Positions 11,601 to 22,950 of a stretch of DNA of 64,000 bases are shown here, piece after piece. Both the position numbers and the translations under genes were made by a program. The stretch is from assembly GCA_031002005.1 (NCBI GenBank), contig CM061919.1, forward strand, positions 172,901,121 through 172,965,120. The letters run 5' to 3'. Numbering within the stretch: position 1 is the first letter of the stretch; every line of letters begins with the position of its first letter. The DNA comes from Vandiemenella viatica (taxonomy: Eukaryota > Arthropoda > Insecta > Orthoptera > Morabidae). The notes beneath the pieces were generated by a model that was not told where the DNA came from, ran no database searches, and saw only the letters and a program-made list of their open reading frames with translations.

Positions 11601-12305
11601 ATTAGCCGATATGCTGTCGATGTATGTGGATGTTGAGCAGAAGGATTGGGATACAATACTGCCAGTGGTCACATTTGCTTATAATACAGCAAGGCAAGAT
11701 ACGACAGGCTTCACTCCGTTTTTTCTGCTCCATGGCCGTGAAGCTGAGACCACAATGGATACGCTGTTCCCATTCCAGCCGGACGACACTCAGGATGACT
11801 ATATAAAACAGCTCATTACCAGGGTCGAAGAAGCAAGACAGCTGGCTCGCATACGAACACTGGCCACCCAGGAGAGGACCGTCAGCGGTATGACGGCAAG
11901 CACCGACCTGTTGCGTACAACCCAGGAGATCTCGTATGGATTTTTACCCCTGTCCGGAAGGTTGGGCTATCAGAAAAGTTACTGAAGCGGTACTTTGGTC
12001 CGTATCGTGTCATACGCCGCCGGTCAGACGTCACATACGAAGTCGAGGATTATGAGCCGTCTTCGAAACGACGAAAGCGAAGGGACATTGTTCACGTCCT
12101 CCGCATGAAGCCTTACTACAATCCTGACGAGCAGCTAGGCACAACCAGCTTCTTGTTCAAGGACTCTGAGGACGGTTTGGATACTGAGGAAGTCGGACAG
12201 GAAGATAATAGTACAAACAGGAGGGGCCCTCCAGAACTGCCATACAGAGGACCCACGACAAGATCAAGATCCAGGACACTTCAGCGTGCCCCAAAAGAAA
12301 TCTAA
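8688..12305 (+). pseudogene. Ty3/gypsy pol (PR-RT-RNaseH-IN), several frame breaks
   Basis: Protease: ALVDSGASFSVLS (about 8782) and NVILGWDFL. Reverse transcriptase: VVLVKKKDGTWRFCVDYRRLN, MPFGLCNAPATFERMM and the catalytic YLDD (about 10051). RNase H: TELHTDASGYGIGAVLVQ with later DHHSL. Integrase: zinc-binding HHCC (HLGF to CKECQRRK), then catalytic D, D and E in GIDLLG, SDRGK and TERFNKT. The integrase C-terminus runs through DLVWIF to KPYYNP, ending at TAA 12303-12305. Frame changes lie near 9260-9310, near 10185 (an A run) and near 11870. All catalytic residues survive. There is no chromodomain that I can recognise and no env. Pol overlaps the end of gag in another frame. Confidence 0.93.
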
Positions 12306-12326
12306 CAGCGGGACGCTGTTTTCCTC

Positions 12327-12340
12327 AGGAGAGGGAGCAA
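12327..12340 (+). promoter_or_regulatory. Polypurine tract
   Basis: AGGAGAGGGAGCAA directly abuts the 3' LTR. All bases but one are purines. This is the expected plus-strand primer site of an LTR retrotransposon. Confidence 0.85.
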
Positions 12341-12705
12341 TGCCGCATGAACGCCAGTGTACCGTCTGCCAGCATGGCGCAGCGGGTAGCGTCACGAATT
12401 GCGGTACCGAAGGTCGCCGGTTCAATCCCGCCCACTGACAAAAATTATTTAATTCTGTTTATTATTTCCAGAAGATTCTACATGTTTCCTAAGGTCACTT
12501 GTAACTTCTACACATTTCATTTGTTAACTACTCTTGTAATCTCTAGTACGTTCTATCTGTGTATAAATAGAAGAGCATTCTGCCCAAGAGGCAGTCAGTG
12601 CTGCGTGTATGTTTGAGTTCTCAATAAACCTGTTCTCAGTTTAAGTGCTGTGTTCATTGACAAGTAACCTTCGAATTCACACCTGTCCCCGGTTCCAACG
12701 CGACA
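12341..12705 (+). repeat. 3' LTR of Ty3/gypsy element (365 bp)
   Basis: Near-identical copy of 6965-7328, including the tRNA-like segment (12368-12439), TATA box and AATAAA. It has one extra base near the end, in CCTGTCCCCGG. It is followed at once by satellite DNA. Confidence 0.96.
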
Positions 12706-14028
12706 ATATTTTACTATAAGTTTTTGTCACAACTGTATCTACCTTCATACTTAACCGAAATCAATGATGAGGTGTCATTTTAAATCTTATGGTCTTCACT
12801 TTGGTCACATCATATTTTAAGAAATGAAGTTTTTCGAATTCGACCCTTAAAGGACAAAAATGTCAATATTTCTAAAAATGCTGTTTTCTGTGTTACGAGT
12901 CATTAGCTCCCTGGATACCTATCCGAAATCGTTTTATGAAATATCATTTTAAAGATTAAGATCACCGCTTTAGTGACGTCATAAATTAACACAGAAATTT
13001 TTCGGAATTTGATCCTCAAAGGGCAAAAGTATTATATTTTTGCCATTCGTTTTTTGGTGTCACGAACGATTTATCTCCCTTAATACTAACTGATACAGAT
13101 AACTGAGTATCAAATTAAAGACTAAGGTCTCCCCCGTGTAACATTATATTTTAGTAAGGAATTTTTTCGTAATTCGACCCTTTAATGGCAGAAATGTCAA
13201 TTTTGCTAAAATGCGTTTTTTGTATCTCGAGTCAATTTATCTCCCTGGATATCTAACCAAAATCGATAAATGAAGTAGGATTATAAGGAGTAATGTCTTA
13301 GCTTTGTGACATCATATTTTAGGAAAGAATGTTTTTGGAATTCAACCCTTAAGGGAAAAAGTAAAATTTTTTTATAACGCATTTTTGTGGCACGAGCGAT
13401 TTATCTCCCTTAATATTTAACCGACATAGATAAATGAGGTATCATATTAAGAATGATGTCTCAGCCGTGGTAACATTATATTTTTAGAAAGGAATTTTCG
13501 TAATTCGACCATTAAGGAGCAAAATGTCAGTTTTCCTAAAATGCGTTTTTTGTGTTCTCGAGCCACATATCGACCTGGATATCTATCAAAAATCGATAAA
13601 ACAACTAAGATTATGAGGATAATGTGTCAGCTTTGGTGACATCATTTTTTAAGAAAGTAATTTTGGAATTCACCCTTAAAGGGAAAAAGTAGAAATTGGT
13701 TTTCTACAACGCATTTTTGTGTCACGAGCTATTTATCTCTCTTGGTATCTAACCGATATAGATAAATGAGACATCATATTAAAGACTAAGTTTCCGCCAT
13801 TGTATCATTATTTTAAGAAAGGAATCTTTTGTAATTCGATCCTTAAAGGGCAAAAATGTTATTTTTCTAAATTCGTTTTTTGTGTTTCGAACCATTTATC
13901 TTCCTGTTATTTTTAACCACAAATCGATAAATGAATAGGGTATGAGATAATGACTAAGCTCTGGTTACATCATATTCCACCTCACTATTCATCGAATTTT
14001 ATTCGCGAAATTTTCGCACGGGTCTTCT
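12706..14028 (+). repeat. Satellite array, ~165 bp monomer, alternating A/B dimer
   Basis: A landmark resembling TTTATCTCCCT recurs at about 12738, 12904, 13072, 13238, 13402, 13568, 13732 and 13896, spacings 164-168. Monomers alternate: type A has CCTGGATATCTA followed by AAAATCGAT; type B has CCCTTAATA followed by GATATAGATAAATGA. The array therefore has a ~330-bp higher-order unit, eight monomers long here. It begins at the 3' LTR and runs to within about 60 bases of the assembly gap, so its true length is unknown. Non-coding. Confidence 0.9.
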
Positions 14029-15028
14029 NNNNNNNNNNNNNNNNNNNNNNNNNNNNNNNNNNNNNNNNNNNNNNNNNNNNNNNNNNNNNNNNNNNNNNNN
14101 NNNNNNNNNNNNNNNNNNNNNNNNNNNNNNNNNNNNNNNNNNNNNNNNNNNNNNNNNNNNNNNNNNNNNNNNNNNNNNNNNNNNNNNNNNNNNNNNNNNN
14201 NNNNNNNNNNNNNNNNNNNNNNNNNNNNNNNNNNNNNNNNNNNNNNNNNNNNNNNNNNNNNNNNNNNNNNNNNNNNNNNNNNNNNNNNNNNNNNNNNNNN
14301 NNNNNNNNNNNNNNNNNNNNNNNNNNNNNNNNNNNNNNNNNNNNNNNNNNNNNNNNNNNNNNNNNNNNNNNNNNNNNNNNNNNNNNNNNNNNNNNNNNNN
14401 NNNNNNNNNNNNNNNNNNNNNNNNNNNNNNNNNNNNNNNNNNNNNNNNNNNNNNNNNNNNNNNNNNNNNNNNNNNNNNNNNNNNNNNNNNNNNNNNNNNN
14501 NNNNNNNNNNNNNNNNNNNNNNNNNNNNNNNNNNNNNNNNNNNNNNNNNNNNNNNNNNNNNNNNNNNNNNNNNNNNNNNNNNNNNNNNNNNNNNNNNNNN
14601 NNNNNNNNNNNNNNNNNNNNNNNNNNNNNNNNNNNNNNNNNNNNNNNNNNNNNNNNNNNNNNNNNNNNNNNNNNNNNNNNNNNNNNNNNNNNNNNNNNNN
14701 NNNNNNNNNNNNNNNNNNNNNNNNNNNNNNNNNNNNNNNNNNNNNNNNNNNNNNNNNNNNNNNNNNNNNNNNNNNNNNNNNNNNNNNNNNNNNNNNNNNN
14801 NNNNNNNNNNNNNNNNNNNNNNNNNNNNNNNNNNNNNNNNNNNNNNNNNNNNNNNNNNNNNNNNNNNNNNNNNNNNNNNNNNNNNNNNNNNNNNNNNNNN
14901 NNNNNNNNNNNNNNNNNNNNNNNNNNNNNNNNNNNNNNNNNNNNNNNNNNNNNNNNNNNNNNNNNNNNNNNNNNNNNNNNNNNNNNNNNNNNNNNNNNNN
15001 NNNNNNNNNNNNNNNNNNNNNNNNNNNN
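14029..15028. other. Assembly gap, exactly 1,000 N
   Basis: Placeholder length. The gap begins next to the satellite array, so collapsed satellite is the likely missing content. Any apparent open frame across it is an artefact. Confidence 0.98.
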
Positions 15029-15622
15029 TAATAATAACAATGGTCCTACAACTACTTGAGCCAACGGGGCTGCATAATAATCCTGTTTACGGTAAATCAC
15101 TTATTCAACTGTCTTTTCTATGGAATCTTGACGGGGTTAGATATATTTATGTATTTTCTTACCATTTAAAATCTTTCAGTTATCTGCGAAAGTTGATCGT
15201 CACAGTCGAATTAAGAAATTATGAATTTAATGTATTATGTATCATCTAATGATGACGTTTTGAAGGAAAGAGATGATAATATCGTCTTAGAAAATACATT
15301 TAGTTGGTAGGCTTATTACAAAATGATCACTTTATCATTTAAGGAAAAGAGTTGTTCAAAATAGTATGAGAATACGTGTCGACGTGAGAAATGCATTTGA
15401 CGACCATTCTTGACACTTGCGTAGCGCACTACACTGCTGCTTCACAACAAAGACTCCGTTTCACTGTGTACAGTTCACAGAAACACAAGTGGAATTAATA
15501 AATTTAGAATCTTGTCGTGTCGCATTTCTTAGAGAAATACGTGTCGGCGATGTAATGCAGGCGTGTGGAATGGGTTTATTAATGTAGGTGGTCAGCTCTG
15601 GAGCGCTTATGAACTATCTTTC
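15029..15622. other. Non-coding sequence
   Basis: AT-rich; no gene or repeat recognised. Confidence 0.6.
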
Positions 15623-15625
15623 TTA

Positions 15626-16038
15626 GGGGGCGTCCATTAATTAGGTGTGGCGTTTTTCCGGAATTTCGGAGCCCCCCCCTTTTCTGGTGAGACTTCGTGA
15701 GATCTGGTCGGACCTCCCCCCCTCTAAAATTACGCGAGATTTTGACGGAGAGACCCCCTGCTAATCGACTTCGTAGTTTTTTTAGACCATTTTTTTAAGC
15801 ACTCATGCTTGCAAGGGCAGTTATACCCTCCCTAAGGTCGGTTTCTGCGTCGTTTCTAGACCGTATACTCCCCTAAAGTTGACTTTTTTTTTTTAGCTCT
15901 ACCATCCTTCAAGAATTTCAGTACCTCAAGTGAGATTTCCGTTGACCCCCGCCGCCTCCCCCTTGGTGAGGCCTCGTGAGATTTCGCCGGAACCCCCCCC
16001 TTTTTTTATTTTACCTCACGTAATTAATGGACGCTCCC
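15626..16038. mobile_element. PIF/Harbinger-type MITE, 413 bp
   Basis: Inverted ends GGGGGCGTCCATTAATTA and TAATTAATGGACGCTCCC are flanked by TTA at 15623-15625 and 16039-16041, a TWA target duplication typical of PIF/Harbinger. The interior is rich in C runs and contains repeated GTGAGATTT-like motifs. The termini resemble the elements at 23341, 30329 and 43207. Confidence 0.8.
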
Positions 16039-16041
16039 TTA

Positions 16042-18360
16042 CTACCTTAAGTATTGACACCGTATCTTATTTCTCCGTATACTTAAATCTAACGTTCTTG
16101 GGTAAACCAGACTATGGGACCAGGCAGTTGAACAGGTACTGTTAAGATAAACTATAACTACAGGGAAGTGTTTCCTGGCTGAGAAAAGATAGTAAACATT
16201 TTACGAAGTCACGGTCTCACATCTAAGTGGAAAATACCAAGAAACGTAAAAACAATGAGAATACACCCAAGTAATAAGTATAACTTGAAATTTGAGTATA
16301 GAAACATGGAACCCGAAATCATTTTACCCTTAAGAGCTTCGGCGATGCCCCACAAAGACGCACTGCCTCTAAAAATCACTCTTCAGTGAAACTGCAGATC
16401 GATATCAAGGCATCGTTATCTGAAATGTATTATTAATGAATTTCTGTCTATTGTACATCTTGTGACTCCAGTATTGATGAAATTAACTGTTTTGAAAAGG
16501 TTGCAATTAGATATGATTAGATGGTAGAGGACGAGTAGGATGTTCCTTTCGCTCCCACATGGAACCCGGGTTCACGGAGGCAAAGCTCCGTATTTCATTT
16601 TTGACCTTACAGTTCAAGTTAGTAATCTGGTGAGGCAGTAATAATCTGGTGATAGGTCTTCTTATCGGCTGCGCAATTCGCCTTGTTCCGTAGTCGCCTA
16701 AATCCTACCAAGTATAGGGGATCTACAGTTTACAGTTTAACGTGGAATCCGAACCGCTCAAGACTGCTCTATAATACAAGAAGACGTGACGTGACGTGGC
16801 TAGCGCCACGCTGGAGCCGTTTATACCTTCCCAAGAAGTTTCCCCGTTGGCACTCATTGAATGGCAGGCTGAGCTGCTCTCGGGAACCGTCCGGACGTTA
16901 GATTGCAAAGGAAAAAAAATCCTCGCCATCATAGTGGGACGAGCTCCTGTCGTCTAGGCTCTGGTCAGACGCTCTACAGAATGGCCTACAAATTTATCAG
17001 TTGCTACTGATGGTCACGGCATTATTAAATCATAGTGACCACATAGGAATTGTTTTACACGTTCATTACCTATCTTGGCTAATATCTTTAGACGACGATG
17101 TGGCTTAGAGAGTCCGTCCCCTCCCCTACACATCCTCCCTCTTCTTCTACACCTCTTGCATCGTTTGTCAAATTTCAGAGTGTGAAGTACATTAAGAAAG
17201 CCTTACGGGCTATAGATTCCTTGTTAAACAGGCATATAGAACTGATGCCCTACCTCTGACAATCACTGACAACCTACTGCATGTAGATCCAAACTACCTG
17301 CGGGTTGTGAATGGAGGTAATTAACAAGTAAAACTATGTGCTTTTCTCAACCGTCACGTATATGTTGATTGAAATACTTCGCGAATAGTTTTGTCGAGTC
17401 AACTGTTTTCTTCTGTCAAATACGTTTCGATCCCGATCTGGGATCTTCTTCGGGAGAAATTATCTGTCTCCTGATTTTGCAAGCGACTGAAGAGCATTTC
17501 CGCGTATATATCGTCAGTCCCTTGCAGAATCAGTTGCGGATAATTCCTCTAAAAAAAAGATCCGGGTATAGTTGAGTATTCGATTCTGCTGTAACTGCCA
17601 TGCAATAAAATGACATCGCGGCAGTATGCCCGAACATGACTCCCAAATCATCTTATATTTCCCGTAGATTAGAGTAACAGCATTTATATAAATAGATTGT
17701 AATATAATTGGATCAGGTTGACAGCTGATGTTCCGTAGTACAGCATAAAACACGATGCACGTTATGTCATAGGCAACATATTGTCGCGTAAGTAGTTATT
17801 GCGGTAAGGGAAAGTAGCTCTAATGGTATCATGCTGATTCACGGTGTATTGCAAAATATTTCAACAAATCACTGTTGATACTTAATTATTACTTAATATT
17901 ATTATTCGTATTTATTATCTATCTGTTTAATTACATTTTTTGTTGGAGAGCGTTCTTGATTTATATATTGGGTGCCATATTGTGACGTCATTTTGTCTCA
18001 CAGGAGTTACGGCGGAATCGCACATCTCACTTAATCTCGGGTGGGCACCGAATAGGCCGTAACAGAAGAAACAACGTCCGAAACCAATGTATAAAAACTC
18101 TGTTCTAAATTCCAGTACCTATGTAGAATTTCGTACGAGTGTAAAGTAGATGAATGAACGACGACTTGTAATAATAATTTTCAACGCCGCAGACTTTTCG
18201 TAACTACATAAATTGTGCATGCCATTAGAGATATTTGTAAAAAATATACCGAAGGGGGCTTTGCCAAGCTGTACAGTTTAAATCGAAGCAAAGGAAGTGG
18301 GCCAAAAACCCTCACGTATTATTAACATAATGGCTAATAGGTTGACATTTCCTTTTTTAT
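16042..18360. other. Non-coding sequence with possible old SINE fragments
   Basis: No gene recognised. Around 16660-16760 there is weak similarity to the tRNA-Cys-like SINE body seen at 58877-59134 (for example GGGATCTACAGTTTAC and GTGGAATCCGAACC). Confidence 0.5.
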
Positions 18361-19290
18361 ATGTGTTTATCCGGCCCTGTCGGCTCAGTTCTCTGCGGCA
18401 TCGTGACGGTGTCTGGTGCTGACATCGTGATGGTGTCCGGTGCTGACACCGTATTAGCTGGTTCGAGTCCTGGTCGTGGAAGAAATTTTCATCATCAAAA
18501 CTTGACCTGTAGGTTAGCAGAGGTGGTTGTGCACTATTCCTAACTTCCAGATTGTGTGCCAAAGTCCTGGGTTAAGGCTCAAGCCTCTCCGCAGTGCGTA
18601 TGGAGTAGAGATGGGTCGTTCGCGAGTGAATCAGTTCTTTAGAGCAATTCTTTTAAAAGAGCGAGTGAGCAGTCGCTCACTAAAAGTGAACGGTAGTTCT
18701 TCTAGGTGAGTCGGTCATAAGTCGGTTAGTTCCGAAGATCAAGAAGAGCTTGTTCACGTGGGTTTTGTGGACTGTAGAGCTAAAAAAAAAAAGTCTACTA
18801 ATTGCATCTCAGTCGATTTAAGGGAGGTATTTCATCGAAAAGTGGAGGTGTATACCGGATTCTGAGGGGTGAGACCTAAAAAAAGAAGGTCTCAAATAAA
18901 ACTGAGCTAGTGAACCGTTCAAAAGAACTACTTCTTTTCGTGGAGTGATCAAACGAACACCGCTCTTTTTAGTGAGTCACTTTGCCCACCTCTAGTATGG
19001 AGTGTGGGCGTATGGCACAGTTGATGGTGATTCTTCAGTTGGATGGGGACATTAAGCCTGTTGGCCTAATTGGCGTCTATTGGAAGAGTAGACATGAATA
19101 GGCCAGCACCGGATTTCACCCTCTCCCTACTTTACCTCTCTTTTCATTCAACAAAAACAACACTATACTGAACACATACTATCACAGTCATCCAAACCTA
19201 CAACACATACGACCACACACTGGGGAAGGCGACAGGAAACCACACCAGTTCATCTTCGCTGGAGAGTTCCTCTATCGTAACCACCTAGGT
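18361..19290 (+). mobile_element. tRNA-derived SINE-like repeat interrupted by a hAT MITE
   Basis: A tRNA-like head with B box GGTTCGAGTCC (about 18463) is followed by TGGTCGTGGAAGAAATTTTC. The same junction appears inverted at 19995-20085. The body is split at 18598-18605 by the MITE at 18606-18994 and resumes after the duplicated 8 bases. The right end is indistinct; CA-rich sequence near 19200 may be its tail. Confidence 0.45.
18606..18994 (+). mobile_element. hAT MITE, 389 bp (family TAGAGATGGG)
   Basis: Ends TAGAGATGGGTCG and GCCCACCTCTA are inverted. The flanking 8-bp duplication GTATGGAG is perfect (18598-18605, 18995-19002). Second copy at 29257-29638. Non-coding, with internal GAGTGAATC/GTGAGTCAC-type inverted motifs. 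Confidence 0.92.
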
Positions 19291-19994
19291 CCGGAATCGG
19301 GCAATTAATGTGCACGAGCTAAACACATTTCTAACAAACAGTGTCACTTGAATCTGTCTTAATTAATGCCGGATTACACTTAATGAACTGCAGTTTATAG
19401 TTTTCCTAATTTTGCACAAATAAATTACTGTAGTGGGCATTCATGTCATGTAGCATGTGATAAATATTTGAATTAAGAACAGATTAACTGTTCGGAACGA
19501 TTAAAAGTGTTGTTAGCAAACTAAACCTTTAAAGGTCCGTTCTTTTGAAACCCATTACTGCATACTTCTGTGTAGTTTTATGAGACTTTTGAAAAAATGA
19601 GAGGGTCTACCTGGGCTTAGGCAGTTATTGTGACAGGTTCCCCCCCCCTCCCCCCCCCCTCCGCCATAGCAGCTTTCCGGATGATGAAACGGGACGGATT
19701 GAACCTTGCCTTCTCCAGTTGTAAGTTTGTACGATTCCGGGTGTGATTCAGTGGTTTGTTTGTGTTGTGGAAGAGAGATGAAAGAAAAGGGAGGACGAAA
19801 CCCGGTACCGGCCCACTCAGACCTACTCTTCCGAAAGACACCAACGTGGCGACCAAGTTTACCATTTCCATTCGACGCACAAACACCAGCAATGCCCTCA
19901 CTTTTGATGTACTGCGTAAAGTTTAGGAATAAAACCCGGGACTTTGTTTCAGACTAGGTATGCTTATTACGAATCGTTCAGCACCTTAGTAGTA
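19291..19994. other. Non-coding sequence
   Basis: No gene recognised. A C-rich run lies at 19641-19661. Confidence 0.5.
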
Positions 19995-20085
19995 AAGTCC
20001 TGATAGTGAAAATTTCTTCCACGACGGGACCTCGAACCCAGTGTCGAACGCCAGACATCGTCCTGGTGTTTCAGAAACCTTGGTA
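19995..20085 (-). mobile_element. SINE fragment, same family as 18361-19290
   Basis: On the minus strand it reads as a degenerate tRNA-like head with GGTTCGAGGTCC followed by GTCGTGGAAGAAATTTTC, matching the head/body junction of the copy near 18463. Confidence 0.5.
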
Positions 20086-20547
20086 CGGTGGTAGTCTCCA
20101 TATTTGATATAAGAAGTGGGAAACTTACAGTGCCTACCATGATCATTATTGTTCTAAATAGCATGAAAACAAAACCGTTTGCCGTTTTTAAAAACTGTGA
20201 AGGTACGTGTTGCAATCGGAATGAGCATATTCAGTATTATCTCGCGTTGTGTTGTGATGTCGCCAGAGATTTTGCCCACACGGTACATGTGATGCATGTC
20301 GGTACCGCAGCTTTTCTTAGCGTACTCAAAGAACTAACGAATATCGATTGGTTGCTGCGCACGTGCTATGATTCGAGAATGACCTGACTAAATTAATTGA
20401 GAGAAGCAGATCGGCGTGTCATTCTTTCAGTGTCTGATTACTCTAACAACCAAAGTAAAAAATTATCAAGTATTCTTCTAAGCTCACCATGAACTTCACG
20501 CACGCAGTGGGGGTGCAACTAATTGGCACGTTAACCGGTAAGTAGCC

Positions 20548-20611
20548 ACCACGACAGCGTAGGGGTAGCGAACTGATCTCGCGTAGCGGCGGTTCGAATC
20601 CGCTGGGTGGT
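20548..20611 (+). mobile_element. tRNA-like sequence (probable SINE head or tRNA pseudogene)
   Basis: A perfect B box GGTTCGAATCC sits in a 5-bp T-stem (one G-T pair). The acceptor ends ACCAC/GTGGT pair, and an A-box-like AGCGTAGGGGTAGCG is present. The anticodon arm and variable loop cannot be folded properly, so it is not called a functional tRNA. A TTTAA-rich tail follows. Confidence 0.45.
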
Positions 20612-20625
20612 TTTATTCAAGTATT

Positions 20626-20661
20626 ATGTTTAATTTAATTTTTAATTTAATTTAATTTAAT
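20626..20661 (+). repeat. (TTTAA)n microsatellite
   Basis: Imperfect TTTAA repeats directly downstream of the tRNA-like sequence, possibly its tail. Confidence 0.8.
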
Positions 20662-21868
20662 TGCAATGGAGCACAGGCTCCGGTGGCAATTTCCCTACAC
20701 ACCCATCTTCCCCATATCCTGCACCCACCTACATGTGTTCATCATTGTCATATATACTATAGTGGCAGTCACGAAATTAGTCCTGTGAAGTTCACGGAGT
20801 ATCCGAACAGTGTTGCAAATCAGCAAAAAAATCAATTTTCAGTAATGAGTGCGAAAAAATGACTAAAACATAATACTTAACATGCGGAACAAGGTGATGT
20901 GCTTTATAATTCCAAATATTTGTGTGACTTTTTTTTTTTTTAAAAAAAAGTAATGTGTTTCCATGAAAATTAGAAATCAAAATACTTTTTCACTTCAACC
21001 GACAGAAAAAGCAATAAAAATAATAAGAAATAATTTTAAAAAAATTATGCGCCTTCCTGAAAGTTAACAGACTTATACCGAATACATTCTATTCATTAAA
21101 TAGGGAAGCATGTGAATAAAAAAATAAAATGTTACACGAAGCGCTTGGCTGCCTGTCCTCTGGCCAAATGCCGTAAAAATAAAACAAATAAGTAAATGTA
21201 TACGCCATAAATCATCCGAAGTACGTGCTGCAGATATCTTTGGAATTCACTCATCACTTTTTGCATGATGCGAGCAAACAGACAAAATTAGTTAAATATT
21301 TTGGCCCCTGTATCATTTGAAACTATGGTACTAATCAGGGTTAGAGGTATTTTATATTTTAACCGATGACGTAAGCTACGACTATGTGCAGTTTAGTTAA
21401 AATCTCTCAGGGCTCAAATGAGGAAAATGTAACGCTCGGAATGTCAGAGACTCGAGTTCGGATAGATGTTTATTCTACATTGTCCATGTGCTCGACATTG
21501 CCATTCAGTATGACGTTGAGGAGTGCCTTTCAGTCCCCGGGATGGCGTTAGAACCAAGAAGAAAAACTCGCTTTTCACTTGTACCGAGAGTAACCTATAG
21601 AAATCCATGATAATAAATGTATCAACCGGGAAAGGTGTAATTTTATCATTATAATTGGTGAGTTCACCCCGTTGCCGTGTAGGAAAGGTGGTGGTCACAG
21701 TCAGGTGTTGAGTTCGTCTGCATGCGCTTCCTGAGAAACGTTACCACAAGTAAAACTGATGCAGCTAGCTACCAGACTAAACGAGCGAAGAATGTTATAA
21801 TAGGTGAAGAGGCATGTAACACGAAATAATAACGCAAACCGATTCTACAGGGAGTAGATCTTGTAAGT
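20662..21868. other. Non-coding AT-rich sequence
   Basis: Short open frames only. No gene or repeat family recognised. Confidence 0.5.
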
Positions 21869-22670
21869 ATGTCTCTGATAAAAATTTCTATATCATGTTT
21901 TGCATTAGTTGAGCGTTCTTTGTCACAATTGATAGCTGACTCAGCTACGCAGTCGTCATCCAGTGAGTTGGCTCTCCCCGAGGTTGCAAGGTCTGATCAA
22001 CCACAGAAGGCAGTTCTGGTAGTCGGGAGCTCCAATGTTAGGTTGGTTGGGCAGCCCCTTTCGAAAATGTCACGACAAGAAGTCCAACGTCCTTTCTAGG
22101 TATGTTCTGAGAAGTCAGATTCAAGAGCGCATGTCAGCATCAATGATATCGGTCACCAGATATCTGAGATGATTCTCTCTTCATTCCAGCGGCTGGATGA
22201 AAAGGTGAACTACGCGGCCAATGATAGTCAGATTTCGGCGGAGCTAATTAGCAACAGATTGTGGGATTCTGTTTCAAATACAAGCGTGGTGGCTGAACGG
22301 TTAACGTTCTGGCCTCGCATTCGGGAGGACGCGGGTTCGAATCCCCGTCCGGGCATCCAGATTTGAGTTTTCCATGGTTTCCCCAAATCGCTCCAGGCGA
22401 ATGCCGGGATGCTTCCGTCAACAAGGCCATGACCGAATTCCTTCCCGTTCCTTGTCGCCAGTCCCATCCCGCCTCAAATGACCTTAGTCGTCGACGAGGC
22501 GTAAAGCAATAAGTAGAAAAAAATCAAATCCAAGTTGGGAGATGGAATCTAAGATGATCTTTGCTGCAGGTTCCTTGATTTCCGTCATAGGTTTGATGCC
22601 CGTAAGCTGCCTCTGAATAGATCAGGTGTGCACTACACGCGTGCATCGGTCACACAGGCAGCAAGGTACA
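21869..22670 (+). pseudogene. Unidentified coding relic split by a SINE
   Basis: One frame gives QKAVLVVGSSNVRLV (about 22005). A second, after a frame change, gives ISEMILSSFQRLDEKVN (about 22157-22210). Beyond the SINE at 22285-22523 a third piece reads PLNRSGVHYTRASVTQAARY (about 22608). The VVGSSN and LNRSGVH stretches together suggest a hydrolase-like or ORF1-like domain of a repeated element, but that is a guess. It has stops and shifts and cannot be made into one protein. Alternative: chance open frames. Confidence 0.3.
22285..22523 (+). mobile_element. SINE-A copy 1, tRNA-derived, with TSD
   Basis: tRNA-like head (CGTGGTGGCTGAACGG, then GGGTTCGAATCCCC as B box), central domain CCATGGTTTCCCCAAATC and AATGCCGGGATGCTTCC, 3' part GTCGACGAGGCGTAAAGC and A-rich tail. 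It is flanked by TCAAATACAAG (22274-22284) and TCAAATCCAAG (22524-22534). Confidence 0.92.
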
Positions 22671-22950
22671 TGTGGCGTTTACTTCTCTTTTTAGACTGAG
22701 GGAGGAAGAAACGTTACAAGGAAACAAAGCCACAGGCAAGCCAAATACATTTACCATCAATTGTCGAAGTATTTTAACAAACAAGTGTTATTGCTACCAT
22801 AAAAGCAGGTATCGTTATCAGTACAGAAAGCTGGTCAAAATCGGATACACAGTCCATAGAATTTTTTTTACAATTGCATGAACGATTTGTAATCCAGGAA
22901 TACAGTATGTAAAAACCTCCTGTGTAATGAATAGAAGTCTGTTCTGTTCG

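Larger units (their letters stand above)
6965..12705 (+). mobile_element. Ty3/gypsy LTR retrotransposon, full length, frames broken
   Basis: A complete 5,741-bp element: 5' LTR, candidate primer-binding site, gag, pol in the order PR-RT-RNaseH-IN, polypurine tract, 3' LTR. Integrase downstream of RNaseH defines the Ty3/gypsy order. No env frame is present between IN and the 3' LTR. Flanking bases GTAT and ATAT match at 3 of 4, consistent with a short decayed target duplication. The LTRs differ at only about 3-4 positions, so the insertion is recent, yet coding is broken at about four places. It lies inside a piggyBac transposase relic. Confidence 0.95.

Noticed and set aside
12105..12305. Separate small gene or env between integrase and the 3' LTR.
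   Set aside because: It is the frame-shifted C-terminus of integrase/pol. There is no signal peptide, membrane segment or room for an envelope gene.
13950..15100. Long open frames over 13950-15100 on both strands.
   Set aside because: They consist almost wholly of N in the assembly gap.
20548..20611. Functional tRNA gene.
   Set aside because: The anticodon arm and variable loop cannot be formed with the visible A and B boxes; kept as tRNA-like only.
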